Part shown: positions 45,446-55,130 of the stretch, in pieces
How positions within the stretch are numbered: position 1 is the first letter of the stretch
Layout of the letters: each line of letters opens with the position of its first letter
Origin: Costus lasius
Taxonomy: Eukaryota > Streptophyta > Magnoliopsida > Zingiberales > Costaceae
Direction: 5' to 3'
Assembly (NCBI GenBank): GCA_027563935.2
Contig: CM050454.1
Coordinates: 51,612,596 to 51,676,595, forward strand
Length of the DNA stretch: 64,000 bases
Made by a program: the position numbers and the translations under genes
Notes under the pieces: model-generated
Told to the model about the DNA's origin: nothing
What the model saw: the letters and a program-made list of their open reading frames with translations, nothing else
The model's database searches: none

Positions 45446-47133
45446 AGATGAGTCCCCTTCAAGGGGGAGCACAACCCTACTCTGGTGGCGCATATAAAAT
45501 TTGTCTTGCGGAAATTAGGGTTATAGGATCAACTTGCATGTTAAATGATCAACTCGATAAAAGGCTAATAAAGATTAATGAAAACGATCATACCATCGCC
45601 ATAGCCTAGATGTTGCCTTGGAAGCAAAGAGTCAATTGCTTCTTCTCCAAAGGGATTCGCACACAAGAGGATGATGGCAAACTCTTTGTCGCTCCTTGTG
45701 CTAGCAAGGCTCCAAAGTGTCCTTGATCGAATGGAAAGGGATGAAAACTTCTTGGCAAATTTTTCTTTTCCTTCTTCGTCCACCTTCTTCACGACACAAG
45801 AGAAAACTTGTTTCGACTAGTGGAGAGGCGAGGCGAGAAGAGGCGTCAAGAAGAGAAGCGTGGAGCGTGGTCACGTTTAGAGAGTTGCTATCTAAAAATA
45901 GCATACCACCTCTCAACGTTCACATGCGCACACCAAGTCGCAAATCTCTCTTCACCCTTTTGAACCATGCGCTCATTCGAGCTGGTTCACTTTGGTTCGG
46001 TTCACAAACCAAATAAGCCAAGCAACTAGTCCAAATCATAATTAAACCACAAGGTTCTTGATCTGACCGTTGATCTCTTAATGCTTCTGATCTGACCGAT
46101 CTAGCATCCAATCTCTCAATCGAAGCTTACCGATCTGAAGCCCTAATCAATCAAACATGATCAGACCAGATCTCACTTACAATTAGAGATTAAATCCCTT
46201 CAAACTGAACTCAAACAATTCAGTCCACACGATCTGACTTAAGTAAGCCATATCATCAAATTGTGCGACCCTGAGGGTTTCCTTTAAATGTCGGTAACGA
46301 TAACTCACATTATCACGATCAGTGAGGGGTATCTAGCAACACATCACTGTCTCCCGATATAAAGGAAAGAGTCTTCCAAGACTACACCCATACCACAGCA
46401 CAAGTGTGAATCAAATCACAAGGCATGCATATTTCCTTTACCACTGGACGTTCTTATTGGACAAGCGTGTCAAGCTTGTAACTCCAATATGATGAGCATG
46501 ATTAGATCAGATGAACATAGTCACCTGGGTATGGCCATACTCTTTTCTCAATCATCTCATCCAGGGGGCCCTTTAGAACATCACACTCCTTAAACAAGGA
46601 GACGGCAATCCTATGTCTATCACCAGTGCCCTAACATGACTCAAGCTCACCATCCAAGATAGTCTATAATCATTATGTTTCAAATGATATTGAACTAACT
46701 CAAAACAATGACAATCATCATTTAGAAAACACAAGTGATCTCAAGTCAGAGGAAATGTGCCACTTGTCTCATTCAAGGAATATTCACATTGTGACAAACA
46801 ATTGAACATCCTAGTAGGGTCTGTCCAGTACATCCAATGTACCCATGAGTCTACATCTTATTCCATGCTCGAAGCATCCTATAAGATTAGAACACATATT
46901 AGTCTCAATCATATCAAGGCTGTCTCATGTTCACCAAGATATATCGACTAAGGACACAACAGCATGTCAGCCCAGCTGAACAGCTTTGAGACATTATTCA
47001 GAAGAACATATATTGCAGCAGACAATGTAACAACCTGAATAATAACCATGCCTTTATAAACATAAAAGTTTATTACATGATACTGATACAATCCCAAGGC
47101 CTCAAACATTAGGCTTAAGGGCATACCCCAACA
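45446..47133 (-). repeat. Copia-2 right LTR (5' LTR)
   Basis: 1688 bp, ungapped against the left copy; the innermost base differs (A instead of T at 45446). Confidence 0.93.
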
Positions 47134-47138
47134 CAGTT
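47134..47138 (+). other. Target duplication of Copia-2, right copy (CAGTT)
   Basis: It abuts the LTR end CCAACA and is followed by J palindrome-array sequence. Confidence 0.85.
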
Positions 47139-47435
47139 TACAAATACGGTACCGTAATATGCGTTACGGTAGTGCCGTAATTTGCAAAGAACTCTTGGGT
47201 AAGAAATAATCAGGAAATACGGTACCGTAAAATTCCTTATGGTACTGCCGTATTTTTCAAAAAAATTTTGAAAAGAAAACACTCAAGATTACGGCACGTA
47301 AAGTAAAAAAGGTCAGAAAATACGGTACCGTAAAAGAAATACGGTACCACCGTAAAATACTAAAACTCTCCAAAAAGAAATCAGAGCAGATTACGGGCGT
47401 AAACTAGATTACTGCAGTGCCGTATTTTGCGCAAA
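47139..47435 (-). repeat. Palindrome array in the J interior
   Basis: About five units outside the LTR, e.g. ATACGGTACCGTAATA (47145), TTACGGTAGTGCCGTAA (47165), ATACGGTACCGTAAAA at 47219 and 47324. C has a shorter counterpart at 15603-15705. Confidence 0.75.
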
Positions 47436-47517
47436 ATTAGATTTTCCTGCAAAAAATAAAAGCAAAATTAATTCTAAAAATAAATTAAAATAAAAGAAAC
47501 TAAACTAAGATAAAAGT

Positions 47518-47542
47518 GCTTGGGTTGCCTCCCAAGAAGCGC
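47518..47542 (-). other. Conserved CTTGGGAGGCAACCCAAG hairpin (J)
   Basis: Arms CTTGGG and CCCAAG close on AGGCAA. It is preceded by GCGCTT and corresponds to 15485-15509 in C, just after the coding region. It is well known in Athila/Tat-type elements. Confidence 0.7.
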
Positions 47543-47798
47543 TAATTTTTGGTCCATAGCTTGAGCAATCATCATATCATGGCGAAGCAAGTGAATCGGT
47601 TCCAAAATATAAATCATATAATTTTCTGCATTTCCTTTTTCCAAACAGTTTAGCCACAAATCTAGATATCCAGAATTTCACATAAATCAAGATTAATATG
47701 GCTTTCTCAAATTTGTAGAAATTAAAATTCTCAGATCCACTCAAAGTAATCTTTATGATCTTCCTATGCTTATCAAAAAGTAAAATCATAAGTCCTTT

Positions 47799-48782
47799 CT
47801 ACAAATTAATATTTTCAATGGCAATAACAAAAGGACCTAGATTAAAAGATTCAAGTATTGGATCATCAAAATAATGTCTATGTCTTTCATTAGATTCCTT
47901 GATAAAGCACAAATTTTCAAATAGATCAAAATTTTTAACAATAGCTTTGGGAAAAACATCAAGGTGAGATTCATTCAAATCCTTTTCAAGTTCCTCATGT
48001 TTGTCATCAAATAATCTATCAATATCAGAATTATCAACAAAATCAAGATGAGACTCTACAAAATCGATTTTCTCATGCTTCCCCACAAATAATTCATTAT
48101 CAGAAGAGTCAAAATCAGAATCATATGAAAAAGAATTAATAGAATCAGAGTTGACCACAAAAGATTTAACATTAATTTCAAAAATATCACCAAAATCAAA
48201 GTGGGGTTCATCATTGTCTATAATTTTTGAACCTTCATCATGCTCATCAGATTTAACCATAAACAAGATATTATCAAAATCAGAATTATCATCAAAAGAA
48301 GGTTCTTCAATTTCAATTTTCTCAATCTTTTCCTCAAATAAATTAGCAGATGAATCAGTTCTACAATCATCAAAATCAGAGTGAGATTCAATAATATTCA
48401 CATAAGGCTCAATCTCAAAACAATCATGATCACAGGGGGAATTTTCTAATTCAAGTTTTTCAGTATCAAATTCAAATTGTGGTTCAGAAACATGAATAGT
48501 GCAATCATCATATAAAGAAGATCGGTTTTCCCATCTAGAATATAATCGATCTTGTTCTTGCCATGATAAATTTGGTTTTAAAAATGGGCAATTAGAGGAA
48601 CAATGATCAGGATATCCACAAATAACACAGTAATCAGAAGAACAAGATTGCATATAAGAGTTAAATTGATCTAGAGATTTACCTTGTGGCATGTATATCT
48701 CACCTCTTTCAGTTGCACAGGAGTTGTGATTAAAAGACATGTTTTTCAAATTTATCAAGACCACAAAGATTATCCAACACAA
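47799..48782 (-). CDS. Element J ORF: zinc-knuckle protein with long acidic tail
   Basis: 327 codons, intact, opening about 210 bases downstream of the PBS where gag normally starts. A second methionine (codon 15, MSFNHNSC) may be the real start. One CX2CX4HX4C knuckle uses C52, C55, H60 and C65, followed by SWQEQDRLYSRW. From about residue 85 on, the chain is strongly acidic with imperfect repeats of ESHLDF/EPHFDF/EPSFDD type. There is no gag fold, protease or RT that I recognise. The knuckle suggests RNA binding (nucleocapsid-like), and the acidic part could be disordered; both are inference. Confidence 0.65.
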   Translation of the reverse strand: MCWIIFVVLINLKNMSFNHNSCATERGEIYMPQGKSLDQFNSYMQSCSSDYCVICGYPDHCSSNCPFLKPNLSWQEQDRLYSRWENRSSLYDDCTIHVSEPQFEFDTEKLELENSPCDHDCFEIEPYVNIIESHSDFDDCRTDSSANLFEEKIEKIEIEEPSFDDNSDFDNILFMVKSDEHDEGSKIIDNDEPHFDFGDIFEINVKSFVVNSDSINSFSYDSDFDSSDNELFVGKHEKIDFVESHLDFVDNSDIDRLFDDKHEELEKDLNESHLDVFPKAIVKNFDLFENLCFIKESNERHRHYFDDPILESFNLGPFVIAIENINL

Positions 48783-48991
48783 ATCAATTAGAAAAATTGT
48801 TTTTTTCTTTTCAGAATATATAAAAAATAGAAAATCTAAAACACAAGCAAATTCACAAATTTTTAGATATCACAGCTCTGTCACAACTGTGAAAATCCAA
48901 AACTTGCAAAAAGAAAAAAACAAAGTTAAATCTAAAACAAAAAAAAACTTACTCTAGCAATACTAACAACTGTTTTGATATTAACAAAACT

Positions 48992-49018
48992 AAGGTCCCC
49001 GGCAACGACGCCAAAAAC
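48992..49018 (-). other. Element J primer-binding site
   Basis: On the minus strand TTTTTGGCGTCGTTGCCGGG directly follows the LTR, with no 80-bp intervening block. This is the ancestral arrangement against which C and I are extended. Confidence 0.78.
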
Positions 49019-49297
49019 TAGATAGGCTTCTGCAAGTGCACGGAACTATCGAAGTAATAAAGAAAAGTATCGAATCCACAGGGACCTTATTGTTAAGTAC
49101 CAAATAGTGGTATTCTTACTAGCTAAGCGAACCGATTCTAGTGCAAAGTAATAATGGAAAACACACTAACTCAGATAATCAGAGAGATAAATTGGGACTT
49201 AGGGTTTCATCCTCCTTGATTCTAATGACTAGACATAAATAAAAAGGTCGTCAGTCTAATTCTACCATGACAAAGACATAATTTACTTGATAAAGGT

Positions 49298-49548
49298 ATT
49301 GTCTCACTTTCGTGCACACAATCATGCAGATAACTGATCCTCACTTTCGTGCAAGATCTATTCTCAATGCTGTAGATAAGTAAATCATCAATCAAAGAAC
49401 TCAAGATCACTTTCGTGCATCCGAATTCTAGGTTGATAATCTCTAGCGGAAGCTCAAGGATCACTTTCGTGTATCCGAGCCTCAACACTAGTTTTACTCA
49501 TGGATCTCCAACGTTCCGATCCTCACTTTCGTGCAAGATATCCACGTT
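49298..49548 (-). other. Five-hairpin GAAA-tetraloop array in the J 5' LTR
   Basis: SL5 49298-49322 (one mismatch), SL4 49336-49358, SL3 49398-49429, SL2 49453-49482, SL1 49509-49548. Order and bulge are as in I and E. Confidence 0.78.
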
Positions 49549-50309
49549 TGATAAATAGACTCGATCCATAAATTCATATTACTATCATGGCAATTAATCT
49601 ACTAGAACAGATCAAATTGGATCTAACCTAAGGAAAGGATCCTAACATGCAATTCTAGGGGTCCAAGTTCTCAAGCAAATCACCTTTTAGTCACATTGCG
49701 AAAACTCTAAAAACATAATTAGTAACATGGACTTATAGAGAGTCTAAGCACAATTATCACATGAGCAAAATTATCATGGCAAAGTTATCATGACGAAAAA
49801 GAAGATTATCTAATCATTAAAAATCAAGGGGATTACACCCCATGTCCCAAAAGAGTGTTAAGCTTGCATGGAGGAAAAAATACAATGAATCATAGTTTAG
49901 AACAATTAGAAATCAGAGAAGGAGAAAAAAAACAACGTTACAACACGGGTGTAATGTAAATTACACCCGTAATTTCGTGATGAACAGCGCTGTCACCGCT
50001 GTTTTGTTGATTCCTCCTCCGATCGGACTCCAAATGCTCTGAAACTTCTGTGGCATCTTTCTCTCCTCCAGGCGAAGCTTCCGTGTGAAAATCACTCCTG
50101 AGGTGCCCTCTACGCCTCTCAGCGTGAGGCCAAACCCTAGCCTCCTCCCTGTTGATTGCTCTCTCGATACTAGATACAAATTCTTCCTTCCACTTCGTAC
50201 GCCTTCTCCTCTTAAAGGCGAGTCTGCCACAAGTTTCAGATTTTGATTTGGAGCTCTGGATCAAAAGTTATGGCCCACGCAAGATTTAGACTCGTAAAAA
50301 TTACGTTTT

Positions 50310-50690
50310 TGACTGGGAATTACAGTAGTGTAATATCTCACGGTAGTGCCGTAAAATCGGCTAAGTGTTCTATTCTGAAAATGCTGGAAAATACGGCACT
50401 ATAATTTGGTTTATGGCAGTGCCGTAAAATCGGCTGAACTCTTTGGTCAGATTCGTTAGGGAAATACGGCCCGTGTAATTCTTTACGGCAGTGCCATAAT
50501 TTCGGCAAAAGTCTCTGTTCAGAAAGTGCTCGAAAATACGGCCGTGTAAATCCTTACGGCGGTGCCGTATTTTTGCGAAAACCTTATGTCTGGAAAATTA
50601 GCAAAATACGGCCGTGATCTCGATAATACGGTAGCCGTGAAAAGTACGGTACCATAAAAGCCCTTACGGCACTACCGTATTTTGGTCTTT
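50310..50690 (-). repeat. Palindrome array in the J 5' LTR
   Basis: Units include CACGGTAGTGCCGTAA (50340), TTACGGCGGTGCCGTATT (50560) and TTACGGCACTACCGTATTTT (50664). Confidence 0.72.
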
Positions 50691-50896
50691 AGCCTCGATT
50701 TGCGTGAAAATTCTTGTGTGACCTCCTCTTGATGATGGTAACTCTTCCATGTCTTTGATTTTGCTTAAAAATGCCCAAAATAGTGTCTTTATGCCTGAAA
50801 ATCATGAAAAACCAAAATAGAAGTAGACTTTGCAATACTCGATGAATTTAGCATGAAAACATATAAAAGATCCTCAATTTAGCATGAAAAGATATC

Positions 50897-52267
50897 TATC
50901 GGATGTTCTCCTTCTTCTTCTCCTTCTAGAGCCGAGCCCTTCCTCCCCTCTTCCCCTCTCCTCCATTCTCTTCTTCCTCCCAAGTTCACTCTCCCAGCTG
51001 CAACAGTTCCAGGTTTTTTTTGAAAGTTTGTGAGTTCGCCGCCGACGAACCACCGGTCGGATCCTCACAAAACTTTGGCCATCACTCATCCTTCCCAAGA
51101 CGAAGCCACAGCCACCGGCATCCGCCCATCCACCTATTCTCGCCAGCCTTCCGCCCTAGTTCCGTCTTTCAATGTCGTGCTCCTCCAACCCGCCACTGAC
51201 CACCCCCTTACTCCGACCACGCCTTCGCCACCTTCACAAGGACTCCCAACTGTAACAGGTTCGGCGTTCATGCACCGCCGGCCGATCGGTGACTGCCCCT
51301 ACTTCACACGCGCACTGCCCCTGTTCCAACAGAACACCCACTTCTCCGCCTCCGCTAGTGTTTCTGCCGCCGTCCTTGCTTCGCTCCATCACCATCCTTC
51401 GGTGCTCCGACGACGCCAACGCCTCCTTATCCTTCCTTTGTCCCCATCGCCACCCTCGAGCGTTCCATGCCTCGCCGTCATTGATCTGTGCCAGCCGCGC
51501 TTACCTAGTTCCATAACTCTGTTTCTGCTGCTTAGCTTATGTTTGCTCATAAAACATATCTGACGAAGCTTATTGTCCCAGGGTTTTAATACGCTCGGAC
51601 AAGCCTTTAGCTCTGATCCTTGAGGCTAATAGCAAGACCAGATCTTCCTCCATCGTGCAGATCAGTTGGGACAAATGCAAATCAAATGGATCAACCTGTG
51701 AGACACATCAACTTTTGATATCTGATTAAATCTGCTCTGAAAATTATGTTACTCTCTATTCCAGCAATCTGATTAGTCTTCTTTGTGCAGGGATCTAGCG
51801 TGACTGGCTACCCTATAAATTTCATCTTTGGCACGACCAGAAATAACTAGTTTAGATCTATCTCTCAGAAAACAGTTGGTTCAATTGAAGGATCAGTAGA
51901 TCAACTTGGGAAGCATAGCAAAATGTCAAGACTGATAAGATTCTGCACTGCTTTTTTATTGAATAATCTGACTAGCTATATTGTTGCAAACATTATAAAT
52001 TGTTGACAGCTCTTCACCATCGATTTTTTTATGTCATTGAAAAGAACTAGTGTTGTTCTAGAACTTGGTTTCATTGGTTCAAATTTTGGATTACTGAATT
52101 CTCCTGCAACATATAGTTACTTTTCTTAAATGATATTTTCTGTAGCATTGAAATCTGATTGATGTTTCCTAACTGCATTCTGAATTTTGATTTTTCCTGA
52201 AAAATAAAAAAAATCATAAAAGTTAGTTTTAATCAGTAGAATTGTTACACGCTTCCGTCCTACATCA
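50897..52267 (+). repeat. H 3' LTR (5' end missing)
   Basis: It begins abruptly with ATCGGATGTTCTCC, which is 550 bp into the LTR compared with 26097, and then shows the full uninterrupted LTR including the site where I entered the other copy. It ends CCTACATCA. Confidence 0.82.
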
Positions 52268-52272
52268 CCTTG
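52268..52272 (+). other. Target duplication of H, right copy (CCTTG)
   Basis: It is identical to 26092-26096. Confidence 0.85.
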
Positions 52273-52370
52273 TCATCTTGCTAACATACACAATCATCAA
52301 ATAATACAGTGTTAATCACTAAGTGTCACCATAGTCAAATGAAAGATCCGTAGAAAATCCAAAAACATAC
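52273..52370 (-). other. Element F gag start codon and leader
   Basis: ATG on the minus strand at 52274-52276 begins the gag that continues at 26096. The short leader runs to the PBS. Confidence 0.7.
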
Positions 52371-52385
52371 GCTCTGATACCAAAT
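52371..52385 (-). other. Element F primer-binding site
   Basis: Minus strand ATTTGGTATCAGAGC, initiator tRNA-Met type, directly inside the LTR that starts TGTCACACCCC at 52386. Confidence 0.8.
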
Positions 52386-52547
52386 TGTCACACCCCTGGA
52401 TGGTAATCAAGTACTCAAAAGTGATATTAAAATTTTTTTGGCATTATTTATCCAAGATCCATAAGTGAGAACCTATGCAATCATCATGTAGGAGTTGACA
52501 ACAAGTCAAATAACAATGTTAAAATTCAATGTTTTATTCTATTACTC

Positions 52548-53073
52548 ACAATCCTTTCATAGAGTTAAAAAGAAGACTAACTAGTGAACCAATCCTCACT
52601 ATTCCTCAAGGTCATGATGAATTTGTAGTTTACACTGATGCTTCAAGAAAAGGGCTTCATTGTGTTTTGATGCAGAATGGCCATGTAATTGCTTATGCTT
52701 CTAGGCAATTCAAAGTGTATGAGCAAAACTATCCAATACATGACTTGGAGTTAGCTGCTAACAATTTTGCCTTAAAGATATGGAGACATTATTTTTATGG
52801 CCAAACATTTGAAATCTATACTAATCATAAAAGCTTAAAATACATCTTCACTAAGAAAGAATTGAATATGAGACAAAGGAGATGGATAGAATTATTGAAA
52901 GACTATGATTGAACTATTCCTTACCAATCCGGTAAAGCAAATGTGGTAGCTAATGCACTTAGTAGAAAGTCTTCAAACTTGGTGGCAAGCTTAATGGTAA
53001 AGCGATGACAATTATTTGAAGAATTTTGTGGTTTGAATATCAAGATAATCACTCAAAAGCCAAAAGCGCTATT
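52548..53073 (+). pseudogene. Ty3/Gypsy RNase H fragment inside the F LTR, inverted
   Basis: It encodes F-I-E-L-K-R-R-L...[66 protein letters not shown], a stop, GKANVVANALSRKSSNLV and QLFEEFCGLNIK. Catalytic D (YTDAS) and E (LELAA) are kept, but YTNHKSL and VVANALSRK have N where D is usual. Orientation is opposite to F. Confidence 0.85.
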
Positions 53074-53361
53074 TAACCATATCATAATCCAAAGCCATCT
53101 TAATTATCATCACATACAAGTTATAAATTGTCTCACATTTATCTTACACCAAAAGCAATATCTTACATAAGTCATTGAAGTTCATATTTCCAAAACAAAG
53201 TATCTTTCATCCCATACAAGTCATGGATAGTTGCAAACTTATCTTACAAGAACTATACACAACTTCATACATGTTCAAAACAAAAACTACAACTCATTAT
53301 ATCCTTGAGAACCTTCCATCGAAACTCATAGCCCAAGCTAACATGTAAAGAGGTTAGAATG

Positions 53362-53366
53362 CAAGG
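53362..53366 (+). other. Candidate target duplication of Copia-4 (CAAGG)
   Basis: These are the five bases before the LTR start; the partner lies outside the window. Confidence 0.4.
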
Positions 53367-55043
53367 TGTAAAACCCCTAAAGCAAAGGGGGCCGAAACCC
53401 TAAGGGGGCGCATGATAATTTGCTAGGGTTTCAACAACAAAATAGCATATATGCTCATATGATCAACTTGTATAGATTGATTAGATCAAGAAGGAGATCA
53501 TACCAATGCCATCGATTGGATGGTGTCTTGGAAGCAAAGACGCAAATGCTCCTTCTCCAAAGGTGACGCACACAACAAACGAAGATGGCTTGCTCCTTTG
53601 AATCCTTTGTGCTAGCAAAGCGCTTCAAAAGGTCCTTGTCGTGTGAGGATGATGAGAGATCAAACTTGGCGAGGCTCAACTTCCTTCTCCTTTCGTCAAA
53701 AACTCTCCACACCGAAAGAGAAGCGTTAGGATGAGAAGAGGCAAACGTTGAGACGTTATTTGGCGTTGAGGGGAGTGGCTAGTTATGACATTCCAAAAAT
53801 AGAAGACATGAAGCCATGCGCCCACAAACCAACCAAAACGCCTACAAGCATTGAACCAAGCGTTCACCCATGTGAACCGGTTCATGCCAAATCGTTCCAA
53901 TTGAATTTGGTTCATAAACCAAATCAAACCAGCCCAAGCCATGGTCTAGATCTTATTGAACCAAATGGTTCAAGATCTAACCGTTCATCTCTTGATGCTC
54001 TTGATCTCACCGATCTAGCATCAATTCTCTCGATCGAAGCTTACCGATCTTAAGCCCTAATCAATCAAACATGATCAGACCAGATCTCACTTACAATCAG
54101 AGTCTAAATCCCTTTAAACTGAACCAAAACAATTCAGTCCACACGATCAGACTTAAGTAAGCCATATCATCAAATTGTGCGACCCTGAGGGTTTCCTTTA
54201 AATGTCGGTAACGGTAACTTACGTTATCACGATCAGTGAGAGGTATATAGCAGCACATCACTGTCTCCCGATATAAAGGAAAGAGTCTTCCAAGACTACA
54301 CCCAAACCACAGCACAAGTGTGAATCCACTTCACTAGGCATACATGTTTCCTTTGCCACTGGATGTTCTTATTGGACAAGCGTGTCAAGCCTGTAACTCC
54401 AATATGATGAGCATGATTAGATCAGATGAACATAGTCATCTGGGTATGGCCATACACTTTCTCAATCATCTCATCCAGGGGGCCCCTTTAGAACATCACA
54501 CTCCAATCAAGGAGACGGCAATCCTATATCTATCACTAGTGTCCTAACCTGACTCATGATCATTATCCAAGATAGTCTATAACCATTATGTTTCAAATGA
54601 TATTGAACTACCTCAAAACAATGACAATCATCATTTAGAAACACAAGTGATCTCAAGTCAGAGGACATGTGCCACTTGTTGCAAACAAGGATTATTCACA
54701 TTGTGACAAGCAATTGAATATCCTAGTAGGGTCTGTCCAGTACATCCAATGTACCCATGAGTCTACATCTTATTCCATGCTCGAAGCATCCTATAAGATT
54801 AGAACACATATTAGTCTCAATCATATCAAGCCTGTCTCATGTTCACCAAGATATCTCGACTAAGGACATATAGCATGTCAGCCTAGCAGAACAGCATTGA
54901 GACATTATTCAGAAGTACATTTATTGCAGCAGACAATGTAACAAACTGAATAACAACCATTGCCTTTATAAACTTAGAGTTTATACATGATACTGATAGA
55001 ATCCCAAGGCCTCAAACATTAGCCTTAAGGGCATACCCCAACA
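53367..55043 (-). repeat. Copia-4 3' LTR (1677 bp)
   Basis: On the plus strand it starts TGTAAAACCCC and ends CATACCCCAACA, followed by the PPT complement ATCTCCCACTTGC. Confidence 0.85.
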
Positions 55044-55063
55044 ATCTCCCACTTGCACTTAAT

Positions 55064-55130
55064 CTAATGGTTGAGAAATCTCAAACCCATATTATTACAG
55101 TGCTTCTCATGCTTCTGCTGCGCCAGAGGC
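55064..55130 (-). pseudogene. gag-pol: Copia-4 polyprotein C-terminus (22 codons visible)
   Basis: It encodes the last residues ending in LNH and the stop (55064-55066), interrupted by Copia-3 at 55130. Confidence 0.8.
55126..55130 (+). other. Target duplication of Copia-3, left copy (GAGGC)
   Basis: It precedes the LTR start TGAAGATCCC; the partner should lie near 64276, outside the window, followed by TTGGTAAGCGG. Confidence 0.7.

Larger units (their letters stand above)
38035..47133 (-). mobile_element. Copia-2: complete, very young Ty1/Copia element
   Basis: 9099 bp with two 1688-bp LTRs, between which I noted two differences (one at 39253/46664, one at the terminal base), and a perfect CAGTT duplication. 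PBS, leader hairpins and gag-pol are all present. One nonsense codon interrupts the polyprotein. Confidence 0.95.
34615..50896 (-). mobile_element. Element J: Athila/Tat-like non-autonomous element with its own ORF
   Basis: The minus-strand order is 5' LTR (49019-50896, outer about 40 bp lost), PBS (48992-49018), a 327-codon CCHC/acidic frame (47799-48782), the CTTGGGAGGCAACCCAAG block (47518-47542), a palindrome array (47139-47435), Copia-2, a 3' internal region (36087-38034) and a 3' LTR truncated at its far end (34615-36086). No protease, RT or integrase. The interior without Copia-2 is about 3.8 kb, close to C. Both outer junctions with H are deletion-type, so its target duplication is lost. 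Confidence 0.8.
49019..50896 (-). repeat. Element J 5' LTR (outer end missing)
   Basis: On the plus strand it starts at GATAGGCTTCTGCAAGTGC and runs to AAAAGATATCT. The last 40 bp (…GTGTCATCA) are replaced by the H 3' LTR. Hairpins are at 49298-49548, palindromes at 50310-50690. Confidence 0.82.
26097..52267 (+). mobile_element. Element H: LTR element split by I and J
   Basis: A 5' LTR starts TGATGGAGGC at 26097 and ends CCTATATCA at 34137, interrupted by I. A tRNA-Met-type PBS, leader and the first codons of a gag-like frame follow to 34614. J and the loss of H's interior follow; the 3' LTR resumes at 50897 and ends CCTACATCA at 52267. The perfect CCTTG duplication ties the two ends together. 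The lineage cannot be told because pol is absent. Confidence 0.82.
52386..53366 (-). repeat. Element F 5' LTR, partial, with RNase H fragment inside
   Basis: On the plus strand it starts TGTCACACCCCTGGATGG. It is interrupted by an RNase H-coding piece (52548-53073) and cut at 53366 by Copia-4, so its far end lies outside the window. Confidence 0.65.
53367..55130 (-). mobile_element. Copia-4: left part, split by Copia-3
   Basis: A 1677-bp LTR plus the first 87 bp of interior (PPT and polyprotein C-terminus). The remainder must lie right of Copia-3, outside the window. Its LTR is more diverged from Copia-2 and -3 than they are from each other. Confidence 0.85.

Noticed and set aside
52371..52385. 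TGGTATCAGAGC-type sites as tRNA gene remnants
   Set aside because: They are only 12-15 bases long and always lie just inside an LTR, as primer-binding sites do.
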